From contig CAJNAR010000099.1 of NCBI GenBank assembly GCA_905220665.1, positions 1-24,892 of the forward strand: a stretch of 24,892 bases of DNA. The letters are read 5' to 3'. Origin of the DNA: Albugo candida (Eukaryota > Oomycota > Peronosporomycetes > Albuginales > Albuginaceae). The translations under genes were made by a program, and so were the position numbers. The notes below the pieces were generated by a model, which saw only the letters and a program-made list of their open reading frames with translations, made no database searches and had not been told where the DNA came from. Of this stretch, positions 9,439-19,300 are shown in pieces. Positions within the stretch are counted from its first letter, which is position 1. Each line of letters begins with the position of its first letter.

Positions 9439-12400
9439 TCGGATTCCACTGCCCCACACGAAGGCTGCGTGCACAAGATAATGTCGGGCTGAATATTTGT
9501 TAAGAACCAGAAACGAGATCGAACTGGCAACATTCGAAAGGCTAGACGAAACTGTAAATCCTCGAAAATTGGTAATACACGTTTCGAAGATGCCGTGATG
9601 TAGCCATAAAAGTTCGAACTCGTTCTGAATCCAGTGCGTCCGATCTCTCCCGTGATGACCAATGTGTCGACATCGGATGACTCTTGGTTGGTTCGGGAGG
9701 TTTCCAGACGATTCGTGAGAGTTGTGAGCGTGGAATAGATGGAAAATAATGTTTTCCTTTCCTTGCTTTTTACTCCCACATAAAATGATCTGCCACTTGT
9801 AGTTGGTATAATCCAAGTGATGAGACCAATCGTCGAGTGGATACGCTGGAGAATCTGAGTGATTTCATTGTAAAGTCGACTCAGCAACCTTTCTTCAGAC
9901 ATATCCGAGGTGTTCTGCTCTTCGTCGTTGTAATAGTTGGCGACGAAATCTTCCTTCGTTGGCCATGTGTCGCTTTCACGAAAAAAGTCTTGCAAACTTC
10001 GAACGTCGAAAAGTGTAGCAAACGTTTTTCGAAATGTTCGATGTGGTTCATCCACCATGCCAAGATTGTACCAAACGTTCTGCGTACTCGGATGACGAGT
10101 AGCAGCTTCGTAATGTAACTTTTGGTCGCAGTGAAACCACATCGGCTGTTCCATGTAGTACTGACGGCGTTGTGAAACATTTAAATCTGATATTGAAATG
10201 CTCCAATCCATCTGATGCCACATTCTAAATGCGTTTTTCCACCATGATGATATGCTCTCCCATTGAACCATTTTTCCATGTCGATTTGGTGCGATGGTGA
10301 ATATATCCATCGGCTTGTGTGGTCCAAAGGGAGGTTGAATAAGTTGTAATAATTCCGTCGAAGCTGTTGTCCAATTCGCAGGAATAATTGTTGACGCATC
10401 GGATGCGAACTGCTGAAGGAATTGAATACGTTGTAGCTTTAGTCGTCCCACCAAAAAAGGAACTTGTAGTCCACCATCTTGTCGGCGAAGATATAAAAAC
10501 TCTTTGCTGAGTAGGTGAACATGTTTTGAATCTTTTTTGTGTTTCCGACCAAGCACAAATCGATTTAACATCGATTGCCACTGTCGAATTGTCGCTGCTG
10601 GTATGTCTACGTGCATCGTGTAATGCCACAAACGTGATAAAATCATCGTCTGCGCAACCAGTAGTCGACCACGAACAGTTCGTGCTCGTCGAAACCATGC
10701 ACCAAACCCATCGTAAAAACGCTTGTCGAGAGTTGAAATAACCATCGAATGAGTCGGTGTCTGGCCGAACGGAATACCCAAATACTTGACCGAATCCTCC
10801 GGACCCATTATGGTCAAATTGGGAATACATGGACACGGCATGGTCCGATTCAACGAGAGCAAAGATGATTTACTCAAGTTGAGTTTCGCACCCGATCCAT
10901 CGCAATAGACTTGGACGAGTTCGAGTTGCGTCAAAACACCATTTGGTGTCTCTGAAAGCAATGTCGAATCGTCCGCAAAAAATAATCCAGTTGCGACAGT
11001 CGTGCCATTAATCCAAATGCCATGTTCTTCATGTTGACGAAGTAAATTTCCCAAAGGTTCGATCGTCATCAGAAAAAGTAATGCTGAGAGAGGATCACCT
11101 TGTTTCACTCCACGTTGTGGTGTAATAGATGGTGTGATATTTCCATTAATCATCAACTGCGCCTTTGTGTTATTGTACAAAAGACGAACCCAGTCGATGA
11201 AACTTTTTCCAACGCCCATTTTTCCAAAACGCGAAACATGTACGTCCAATTGACTCGATCATAAGCTTTCTCAAAGTCGAGAAAAGTCGCATAAGCTTCC
11301 TCCCCACGATGAGTGACCAAGTCTTGGATGTCGGTGAGATGTCGAATATGATGATGCAGTGACCTTCCACGCACAAATGCTTTTTGATCTTGATGGATCA
11401 ATTTTGGCAAAAAACGTTGCAATCGATACGCCAACACTTTTGAAAGTACTTTCACATCGACGCAAAGTAGTGCGATCGGTCGATAGTTGCCAGGATCACC
11501 TCGTGATCCTTTCTTGTATAAAAGTGTGATTGCTGAGTGACGTTGTGATCGAAGTAAAATTCCTCTTTCCAGCTGATATTCGAACACGATCTTCAGACAC
11601 TCTCCAAACGTTTCCGGATCAAGCTGATAAAATGCAGCTGGTAGTCCATCCATACCTGGAGAAGAACTACTCCGCATGTGCTTGATCGCTTCCGCCATCT
11701 CGGTCGTACTTAACCGAGTTGAGAGACGTTCTTGCTCTGCTGAGGCAAGTGAAACTTGAATCGAATCGAGTAACTTTTTTTGCTTTCTGTCACTTGGAAC
11801 ATTTGAGTCGGTCTCTGAGCTATAAAGAGAGCCCATGACACCACCCCAATGATCTCTGAATTCGTCAATAATCTCCCTCGGGTTCGATGTCACGGTACCA
11901 CATTTTTTGGTAACATTTTCGATCGGCACGCGACGACAAGAACTATCCGGAGGGCGAAAAAAATGCTTTGAAGAGTTCTCCATATGCTTCACGTGATGGT
12001 CGAAACTTTCATCTTGGTTGTATTTCGCGTTGTTTTCGACTGAAATTCGAAATTGTTGGAGACTCGATTCGTAAAAATACCGTGACTCATTGGTGTCTGA
12101 ATGCGATATCGAGCTGCTGCGACTTCCAAAACACGCTGGCTAGACTCAACATCACGTCGGCTATCTTTTGCAACCTTTTTTTCAATGCTTTGAAGCTGTT
12201 TCTTGATTTTCGTCTTCCAACTTTCCCACATTTTACCGGGATTCGAAGTTGTCCGTAACTGTTCGAGCACCAAAATCGGTTCCAATTTGATTGCTTCGAC
12301 AACTTTAGGATATTCAAATAGGCGTAATGAGCATTTCCAATATCCTCGACCGGGTGATTGAGTTGGATTTGCAAAAGTTACTTTTTGTGCCAGATGATCT

Positions 12401-13138
12401 CCCGCATGTCGTGGACGAAAATACTCAGAGGTTTTGTATACCATATTGAATAGCTCTTCCGACATGCAGATATAATCAAGTCGATTCTTGCGCGGTAATG
12501 GTCCTGTAAATACTTTTTCAGTCGGATGCTGGATTCGCCAAGCGTCTACCACACCCAACTGTGAAAGCCATTCCAAACACGCTAATCGACTTGGTTCGTG
12601 TCGAATTGTTCCACTCGAAGCATCGATAGCTGGATCGAGTGGTGTGTTGAAATCACCAAATACGATATGTGTTGCGGTCGATTCGAAAGTGTTGGAAAGC
12701 AATAACTCATAAAAACCCACTCGTTCCTCGGACTTGACCGGTGCATACACATTGTGAATATACACCGGTGCATCGTGAATGAGAAGACGCAGAACCAAAT
12801 AGCGATTTCGAATGCTTCGATCGGTGAGTTCCTCAGCTGTTGTATAACCGGGAAAGTCCGAACGAAGGATTGTCATGACGCCGCCACTGCGGTTTTGAGT
12901 CGGATGGAGAAAAGCACTGTTGTGATCATTGACAAACATTTTGTGCTGCATTTTTGAGGATAATAAAAATTGAAATGATTCCAGTTGGTTGTGATCGTGA
13001 AACTTGGTTTCTTGAACACAACAAATGGAGTATTGTGATACGATGTGGTCGATAAAAAGATGACCATTTTTATGAATTCCATTAACATTCACCGTGAGTG
13101 CTGAGACATTGTTCCACGTCGAAATAATCGAGGAGCCC

Positions 13139-13167
13139 TTAGCATTCACGCTGAAGTGGACCAGTAA
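13139..13167 (-). other. ORF1/ORF2 overlap in LINE B, ORF2 in the +1 frame
   Basis: Both frames are open for 29 nt, between the ORF2-frame TGA (13168-13170) and the ORF1 TAA (13139-13141). The only ATG here, inside gaATGCTAA, is in neither frame. ORF2 therefore needs a +1 frameshift, non-AUG initiation (a GTG lies at 13149-13147) or reinitiation. The same arrangement occurs in C at 20555-20583. In A the ORFs have the same +1 phase but are separated by about 20 nt. Confidence 0.7.
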
Positions 13168-15628
13168 TCAACCTCATTTCACCATCTTGTTGTGAGAGGT
13201 GAAGTGTTGTGTGTTCCTCTGGAAAAAAGCTGAGATTGACGGAAAGCTCAGCGATGTCACCATGGAGAAGTCCACGCCATCTACCTCCAAACCATTGAGA
13301 CCAACACTTTATCCCAACGTCGGAGCGGAAGAAGGATATGATCACATTGGTTGGAAGTAAACGACAATGATGACCCGGAATCCAGATCACTGGTCCATCG
13401 GTGAGATATTGGATCCAGTGGTCGTTGGTGTAGAATGTCGGAGCAGTACACATGAATAAAAGTTCCAACAACGCGAGAGCTTTCGTTGCTCGAGTCAAAC
13501 CGATAACGATGTCCGGCACTGACGTCCACCACGACATTACTTTCTCGAACAGTACAGATCGCTTGGAGGGAACTTTTCCACCAACGTGGCGACTCCATCG
13601 TGTCGCAAACGTAACATCTTCGCCGAGATTGTGAGTTGCAAAAACGCGATTTATCATAAGTAGATGAGCCACTTCATCCAAAGCTTTATCATTCGACTCC
13701 ATACACGAAAGTAGCACACCATTCATTGTGATCGGATGATCAAGTGCCGCTCGGATGATTTTGTCCGGATTTGTGCAGAACTGGATTAGCTTCCGCACAT
13801 GAGGGATGCAAGAATCCGCTTGAACCAGCTTGTCCGGTCGGAGTGAGTGAAGGGCATTTTTCGAATCGATTTCCATCAGCTCCCCTATTTCACCAACTCG
13901 GGTTGGTCGTTCCGATTTCTCGATTGTTGTATGACGGTTTTGATAAAAGTGTGCCGCCTCTTTCGAGGTGGCCACCTCTTTTGGCATCCGTGCTTTCACG
14001 GGGATGATTTGGACGCGATTGCCATTCTCTGGATTGGCAACCGCTGTTACTTCTTCGATCTCCACCTCCATAGTTGCGAGCACGGAAAAATAGTTACTCG
14101 TCGCTAGTTTTGGAAGCGCAAGAGGTGGTGCTTTGGAGACCATTTGGTCGAACGGCTCCACCCGATTACGTTTTCCACTCGTCCAAGCCAACTTCATGGA
14201 TACATCCCCATCCCGCTCTACCCGTGGTTGTGAGTATGACTGACTGGTCAGTTGGAGGATGGGAGGTGTGGGTTGCAATAAAGCTTGTGCTCCTGGTGGT
14301 GTGATAGTGGGGGGAGTGTTGAGCTCCAACGAGATTTGATCGGAGAGCTTCCGGTCAGGTTTTCTCGCCACCAATTCCTTACTGGGAACTGGATTCACCA
14401 CCTTTTGTGGTGCCACCACGAGTGCCGCTGGTTCGGTTGTATGTTTCTGGTTCTTTTGTTGTCTTTGGGTGTTGTGAATCTGAGTTGCAGATTGATTTTT
14501 GCGTTGTTTTGGATTGTTTTGCTTGCTTTGGTGTTGCCGTGCTCCCGGGGTTGATGTAGCACCCAAATCCAAGCAATAAGGACCACGTTGACCAAAACGT
14601 GGTCGTTCCGTTGGAATAGGAGCATTCTTACCCCGTACTGGGTAGAGCTGTTTGTCGTAAGCGATTTGTTCAATTACTTTACAAACTCGAACCAGTTGTT
14701 GGGGGCACGTCAAACTACCGAAGTAAACTCGCCAAGTCGACATCACCACTGCCTTTGTGGGAATCGTCTCGCGGAAGGTGTCATACACCACTTGACATCC
14801 TAGTTGGTGAAGAGCACGGAGAATGTTGTTCCGTTCTTCCTCCACGCCTACGCCGAAAACATCGAGGTAGTACTTTGTTTCAAGAGTATCAAACTCTCGA
14901 AAAAAATACTTTTCCCCAAGGATAGTCACCGGCTGACACTCCAACTGTTGGCAGGCATCCGCCGTGGTGACCATCACTCTGATGTTTCCCCCAGGCATTT
15001 TGGATACCTGAGCAATTGACCGGCTCTCCAATAGACTTTCAAAGACCGGATTGCCGTGGTCTCGCATCAGAGAGGATAAAATTTTCCCATTTGGAGTACG
15101 GGTCAAGGACTGGCCCGTCTCCAAGACCATCGGGAAGGTTGCTTTCCGGATTTGGAAAGGTCTTGCTGCTTCCAATTTAGCAGACAAAACCGACCAATCC
15201 GGGTGCTCCCCATCAGCATATAGCTGCAGGATAGACTCGATGTCCGAGGCTTTCGGCTTTGCGAGCTCCACGCGAAATTTCGCCCGAGCTCTAGCCTGGT
15301 CCTTACGCAAGGACTCCTGTGACTTGATCAGGTCAGCAAGCGTGGGACTTTTAGTGTCATCCACACTTGCAGTTGCCTTTGGGTCACCCTGTGACGAGGC
15401 AACGACAGTACCGCATGTACCACCGGTACCACATCCGACACCTGTAGTACCGGTATTGACCAGTACCGTCACACTGGGGGTGGGGGTACTTTCCACGTCA
15501 TCACACAGGGGTGATGACTGATCAACAATCATACAATCACCCAAAACAGGGTGACTCATGAGGGTTGCCACGTCACTACAAGTGGACGCTAGCACCCTTG
15601 GTTGTGTCGATATGTCGACTTGAACCAT
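13139..15628 (-). CDS. LINE B ORF1 protein, intact, 829 aa
   Basis: This is probably the RNA-binding partner of the ORF2 enzyme. The start (MVQVDIS, context aacaATGG) matches the LINE A ORF1 start, and the stop is TAA at 13139-13141. Visible parts: residues 1-90 are Thr/Gly/Val-rich and low in complexity. Residues 95-355 are a conserved globular block containing a beta-alpha-beta-beta-alpha-beta pattern like an RRM, with KYYLDVFGV (RNP2-like), ERNNILRALHQLG, CQVVYDTFRE, WRVYFGS (RNP1-like, near 299-305), PQQLVRVCKVIE and KQLYPVRG. Residues 356-505 are a Gln/Lys/Pro-rich linker. Residues 510-829 are a second conserved domain with EVATSKEAAHFY, SRHVGGKVPSKR, NDHWIQYLTDGPVIWIPG and HHCRLLP. I see no CCHC zinc knuckle and cannot name the C-terminal domain. 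The RRM call is a pattern-based inference. Confidence 0.85.
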   Translation of the reverse strand: MVQVDISTQPRVLASTCSDVATLMSHPVLGDCMIVDQSSPLCDDVESTPTPSVTVLVNTGTTGVGCGTGGTCGTVVASSQGDPKATASVDDTKSPTLADLIKSQESLRKDQARARAKFRVELAKPKASDIESILQLYADGEHPDWSVLSAKLEAARPFQIRKATFPMVLETGQSLTRTPNGKILSSLMRDHGNPVFESLLESRSIAQVSKMPGGNIRVMVTTADACQQLECQPVTILGEKYFFREFDTLETKYYLDVFGVGVEEERNNILRALHQLGCQVVYDTFRETIPTKAVVMSTWRVYFGSLTCPQQLVRVCKVIEQIAYDKQLYPVRGKNAPIPTERPRFGQRGPYCLDLGATSTPGARQHQSKQNNPKQRKNQSATQIHNTQRQQKNQKHTTEPAALVVAPQKVVNPVPSKELVARKPDRKLSDQISLELNTPPTITPPGAQALLQPTPPILQLTSQSYSQPRVERDGDVSMKLAWTSGKRNRVEPFDQMVSKAPPLALPKLATSNYFSVLATMEVEIEEVTAVANPENGNRVQIIPVKARMPKEVATSKEAAHFYQNRHTTIEKSERPTRVGEIGELMEIDSKNALHSLRPDKLVQADSCIPHVRKLIQFCTNPDKIIRAALDHPITMNGVLLSCMESNDKALDEVAHLLMINRVFATHNLGEDVTFATRWSRHVGGKVPSKRSVLFEKVMSWWTSVPDIVIGLTRATKALALLELLFMCTAPTFYTNDHWIQYLTDGPVIWIPGHHCRLLPTNVIISFFRSDVGIKCWSQWFGGRWRGLLHGDIAELSVNLSFFPEEHTTLHLSQQDGEMRLITGPLQREC

Positions 15629-15719
15629 TGTTTTCGAGAGGAAAGAGGTGAAAAAGGTTGTTTTTTCGAGTTGTTTTACTATATAGGCGGGTTACTTAGT
15701 AGCCGGCAAATTGAGAAGT
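15629..15719 (-). promoter_or_regulatory. LINE B 5' UTR / presumed internal promoter
   Basis: About 90 bp lie between the SINE tail and the ORF1 ATG. The outer 34 bp (about 15686-15719) match LINE A and are identical in C. A tatata motif (15680-15686) and T/A-rich sequence follow. Promoter function is inferred from position and conservation only. Confidence 0.5.
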
Positions 15720-16053
15720 GGTCGTATAGCTCAGTTAAGGGTGTTCGCCCGTAGTACTTTTATTTAGACACCTTTCTGTTACTACAGTTTGGTGGTTATC
15801 TACTCTATTCTAATCACTAGTATGTAACGCTCTGAAGAGCCCGGTCCAACTCCTGTACAGTTATTTTCTGGTGTAGTTGCCAGCGGTCTTGACACGTCCA
15901 TATCTTCATTGAGTAGGTTGATATTTACGTGGAGGAATCTTTGCCTCCGCCGAGGGGCCCCATCGCAGCCCTTTTGCCACCGCCGGGATTCGAACCGGTG
16001 CACACATGGTCGGAACACATGTGTACTATCCACTAGGCCCCCCGACGGGGTCT
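15720..16053 (-). mobile_element. 334-bp tRNA-derived SINE with a LINE-like 3' tail, copy 1
   Basis: On the minus strand it begins after the LINE C tail with a tRNA-like head: an A box (gcctagtggat, about 16039-16028) and a B box (ggttcgaatcc, 15996-15986). A unique body with ggagg/cctcc and ggggcccc inverted repeats follows. It ends in a tail whose plus-strand reading is ggtcgtatagctcagttaagg, matching the LINE 3' tail for at least 17 bases, then a ggtgt/acacc hairpin arm (15740-15744, 15768-15772). No open frame of note. The shared tail indicates that it is mobilised by the LINE it sits beside. No target-site duplication is visible. Confidence 0.8.
15986..16039 (-). promoter_or_regulatory. 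RNA polymerase III A and B boxes of SINE copy 1
   Basis: The tRNA-like internal promoter has its B box at 15986-15996 and its A box at about 16028-16039. Between them acacatg/catgtgt (16002-16008 and 16018-16024) forms a 7-bp hairpin with a 9-nt loop in the anticodon-arm position. The T arm would have an 8-nt loop and the loop sizes are irregular, so this is a decayed tRNA ancestor rather than a working tRNA gene. Confidence 0.65.
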
Positions 16054-16386
16054 GGTCGTATAGCTCAGTTGAAGGTGTCTATATTACTAGAATTAGACTA
16101 ACTGACTTCTCTAGTTGCCTAGGCTATCTTAAATAACATATATACATATAAAAACGTTTCGAGAATACCTGTGAGAGTTGATAATATGTCCCTCGTTGCT
16201 AGTTCTGCAGTGCGGTAGCGTTCACCACTACAGTACGAGAGTGTGTCCATCGTGTAACGGATAGATGTTGAAAGTTGTAAAGTTGTTAAGTGGTAAGTTT
16301 GTAAAGTTGTAAGAATGGTCCAAAAGTACCGTGGTTTGCAAATTGGTGTGCGCCACACTACGGTGAGCATGACCAGCCAACTAGGA
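16054..16386 (-). other. LINE C 3' UTR and 3'-terminal tail
   Basis: These 333 bp follow the ORF2 stop. The terminal tail (plus strand ggtcgtatagctcagttgaagg, 16054-16075) is followed by possible stem arms gtcta (16077-16081) and tagac (16094-16098). A degenerate aagttgtaa repeat lies at about 16265-16315. There is no poly(A). Almost identical in D. Confidence 0.65.
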
Positions 16387-19300
16387 CTAGGATCCGAGTT
16401 GCACTTGCCGTTCCACTCGCCTGTGCCGGACCCGCAGCAATGATCTTCGACTTCTGAAAAATCCACCAAATGATCCTTGCGTTGCGAGTTGATCCAGTAC
16501 CTTTGCAAGCCGAATGCGTTCCTCTTGGTCGTAACACTGTCTTCGAAAGTACCGAACGTGCGCACTAAACGTGGTGTAAATGACGGAAAGTGCTGGAACT
16601 GTCGGAGTTGCTGATCGCTGATCGAACAAACGACGATTCCGATCTGTCCAGACGAAGTGCAGTGTCACCGCTTGCAATGCAAGCCACAAATCCGATATAA
16701 TTGCTAAATATTCTTTCCAATCCGACCGTAGTGTTGGTACGATTGCACATGCAATATGCGTCCAACGTGGTCGAAAGGAGAAAAACTGATCCCAACTAGG
16801 GAGTAACTCTCTCCATAACTGTGCCGTGTGATCGCACTCTAGAAAGAGATGTTGATCGGATTCCACTGCCCCACACGAAGGCTGCGTGCACAAGATAATG
16901 TCGGGCTGAATATTTGTTAAGAACCAGAAACGAGATCGAACTGGCAACATTCGAAAGGCTAGACGAAACTGTAAATCCTCGAAAATTGGTAATACACGTT
17001 GTCGAAGATGCCGTGATGTAGCCATAAAAGTTCGAACTCGTTCTGAATCCAGTGCGTCCGATCTCTCCCGTGATGACCATGTGTCGACATCGGATGACTC
17101 TTGGTTGGTTCGGGTGGTTTCCAGACGATTCGTGAGAGTTGTGAGCGTGGAATAGATGGAAAATAATGTTTCCTTTCCTTGCTTTTTACTCCCACATAAA
17201 ATGATCTGCCACTTGTAGTTGGTATAATCCAAGTGATGAGACCAATCGTCGAGTGGATACGCTGGAGAATCTGAGTGATTTCATTGTAAAGTCGACTCAG
17301 CAACCTTTCTTCAGACATATCCGAGGTGTTCTGCTCTTCGTCGTTGTAATAGTTGGCGACGAAATCTTCCTTCGTTGGCCATGTGTCGCTTTCACGAAAA
17401 AAGTCTTGCAAACTTCGAACGTCGAAAAGTGTAGCAAATGTTTTTCGAAATGTTCGATGTGGTTCATCCACCATGCCAAGATTGTACCAAACGTTCTGCG
17501 TACTCGGATGACGAGTAGCAGCTTCGTAATGTAACTTTTGGTCGCAGTGAAACCACATCGGTTGTTCCATGTAGTACTGACGGCGTTGTGAAACATTTAA
17601 ATCTGATATTGAAATGCTCCAATCCATCTGATGCCACATTCTAAATGCGTTTTTCCACCATGATGATATGCTCTCCCATTGAACCATTTTTCCATGTCGA
17701 TTTGGTGCGATGGTGAATATATCCATCGGCTTGTGTGGTCCAAAGGGAGGTTGAATAAGTTGTAATAATTCCGTCGAAGCTGTTGTCCAATTCGCAGGAA
17801 GAATTGTTGACGCATCGGATGCGAACTGCTGAAGGAATTGAATACGTTGTAGCTTTAGTCGTCCCACCAAAAAAGGAACTTGTAGTCCACCATCTTGTCG
17901 GCGAAGATATAAAAACTCTTTGCTGAGTAGGTGAACATGTTTTGAATCTTTTTTGTGTTTCCGACCAAGCACAAAGCGATTTAACATCGATTGCCACTGT
18001 CGAATTGTCGCTGCTGGTATGTCTACGTGCATCGTGTAATGCCACAAACGTGATAAAATCATCGTCTGCGCAACCAGTAGTCGACCACGAACAGTTCGTG
18101 CTCGTCGAAACCATGCACCAAACCCATCGTAAAAACGCTTGTCGAGAGTTGAAATAACCATCGAATGAGTCGGTGTCTGGCCGAACGGCATACCCAAATA
18201 CTTGACCGAATCCTCCGGACCCATTATGGTCAAATTGGGAATACATGGACACGGCATGGTCCGATTCAACGAGAGCAAAGATGATTTACTCAAGTTGAGT
18301 TTCGCACCCGATCCATCGCAATAGACTTGGACGAGTTCGAGTTGCGTCAAAACACCATTTGGTGTCTCTGAAAGCAATGTCGAATCGTCCGCAAAAAATA
18401 ATCCAGTTGCGACAGTCGTGCCATTAATCCAAATGCCATGTTCTCATGTTGTCGAAGTAAATTTCCCAAAGGTTCGATCGTCATCAGAAAAGTAATGCTG
18501 AGAGAGGATCACCTTGTTTCACTCCACGTTGTGGTGTAATGGACGGTGTGATATTTCCATTAATCATCAACTGCGCCTTTGTGTTATTGTACAAAAGACG
18601 AACCCAGTCGATGAAACTTTTTCCAACACCCATTTTTTCCAAAACGCGAAACATGTACGTCCAATTGACTCGATCATAAGCTTTCTCAAAGTCGAGAAAG
18701 GTCGCATAAGCTTCCTCCCCACGATGAGTGACCAAGTCTTGGATGTCGGTGAGATGTCGAATATGATGATGCATTGACCTTCCGCGCACAAATGCTTTTT
18801 GATCTTGATGGATCAATTTTGGCAAAAAACGTTGCAATCGATACGCCAACACTTTTGAAAGTACTTTCACATCGACGCAAAGCAGTGCGATCGGTCGATA
18901 GTTGCCAGGATCACCTCGTGATCCTTTTTTGTATAAAAGTGTGATTGCTGAGTGACGTTGTGATCGCAGTAAAATTCCTCTTTCTAGCTGAAATTCGAAC
19001 ACGATCTTCAGACACTCGCCAAACGTTTCCGGATCAAGCTGATAAAATGCAGCTGGTAGTCCATCCATACCTGGAGAAGAACTACTCCGCATGTGCTTGA
19101 TCGCTTCCGCCATCTCGGTCGTACTTAACCGAGTTGAGAGACGTTCTTGCTCTGCTGAGGCAAGTGAAACTTGAATCGAATCGAGTAACTTTTTTTGCTT
19201 TCTGTCACTTGGAACATTTGAGTCGGTCTCTGAGCTATAAAGAGAGCCCATGACACCACCCCAATAATCTCTGAATTCGTCAATAATCTCCCTCGGGTTC

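Larger units (their letters stand above)
8700..13167 (-). pseudogene. LINE B ORF2 (endonuclease-reverse transcriptase), broken by frameshifts and a SINE
   Basis: The frame opens after a TGA at 13168-13170, overlaps the end of ORF1 by 29 nt, lies +1 to ORF1 and has no AUG upstream of the first endonuclease motif (VNVNGI, about residue 26). The endonuclease catalytic set is complete: CCVQETKF, IHNVYAP, GDFNTPLD (12646-12657), RLDYI, AGDHL. A charged linker leads to the RT: SSSPGMDGLPAAFYQ, GNYRPIAL, LDFEKAYDRV, GVKQGDPLS, FFADD (10968-10979), LNLSKS, VKYLGIPFG. A Cys/His motif C-x4-C-x7-H-x4-C typical of the zf-RVT region follows, cut by the SINE. Lesions: a one-base loss near 12090 (shared with C), a loss in a T run near 11220, an out-of-frame stretch about 9752-9583, and the SINE. 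Restored length would be about 1400 aa. Confidence 0.9.
8386..15719 (-). mobile_element. LINE B: two-ORF non-LTR retrotransposon with intact ORF1
   Basis: The order on the minus strand is 5' UTR (15719-15629), ORF1 (15628-13139), ORF2 (13167-8700, broken) and 3' UTR (8699-8386), about 7.06 kb without the nested SINE. The 3' end has no poly(A); it ends in a defined tail (plus strand ggtcgtatagctcagttgaagg). No target-site duplication separates it from LINE A on the left or the SINE on the right; the neighbours meet base to base. Between 8386 and 9168 it differs visibly more from C and D than it does to the right of 9438. Confidence 0.92.

Noticed and set aside
10225..10836. A conserved 203-codon frame inside ORF2 (also at 17641-18252)
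   Set aside because: It overlaps the RT frame in another phase and is conserved only because B and C are near-identical; its composition is that of a shadow frame.
15051..15521. A plus-strand frame of 156 codons opposite ORF1
   Set aside because: It is antisense to the intact, subfamily-conserved ORF1, has no counterpart in LINE A and shows no recognisable domain.
15960..16053. A functional tRNA gene on the minus strand at the SINE head
   Set aside because: A and B boxes are clear, but the T arm would need an 8-nt loop, the anticodon arm a 9-nt loop, and the acceptor and T stems compete for the same bases.
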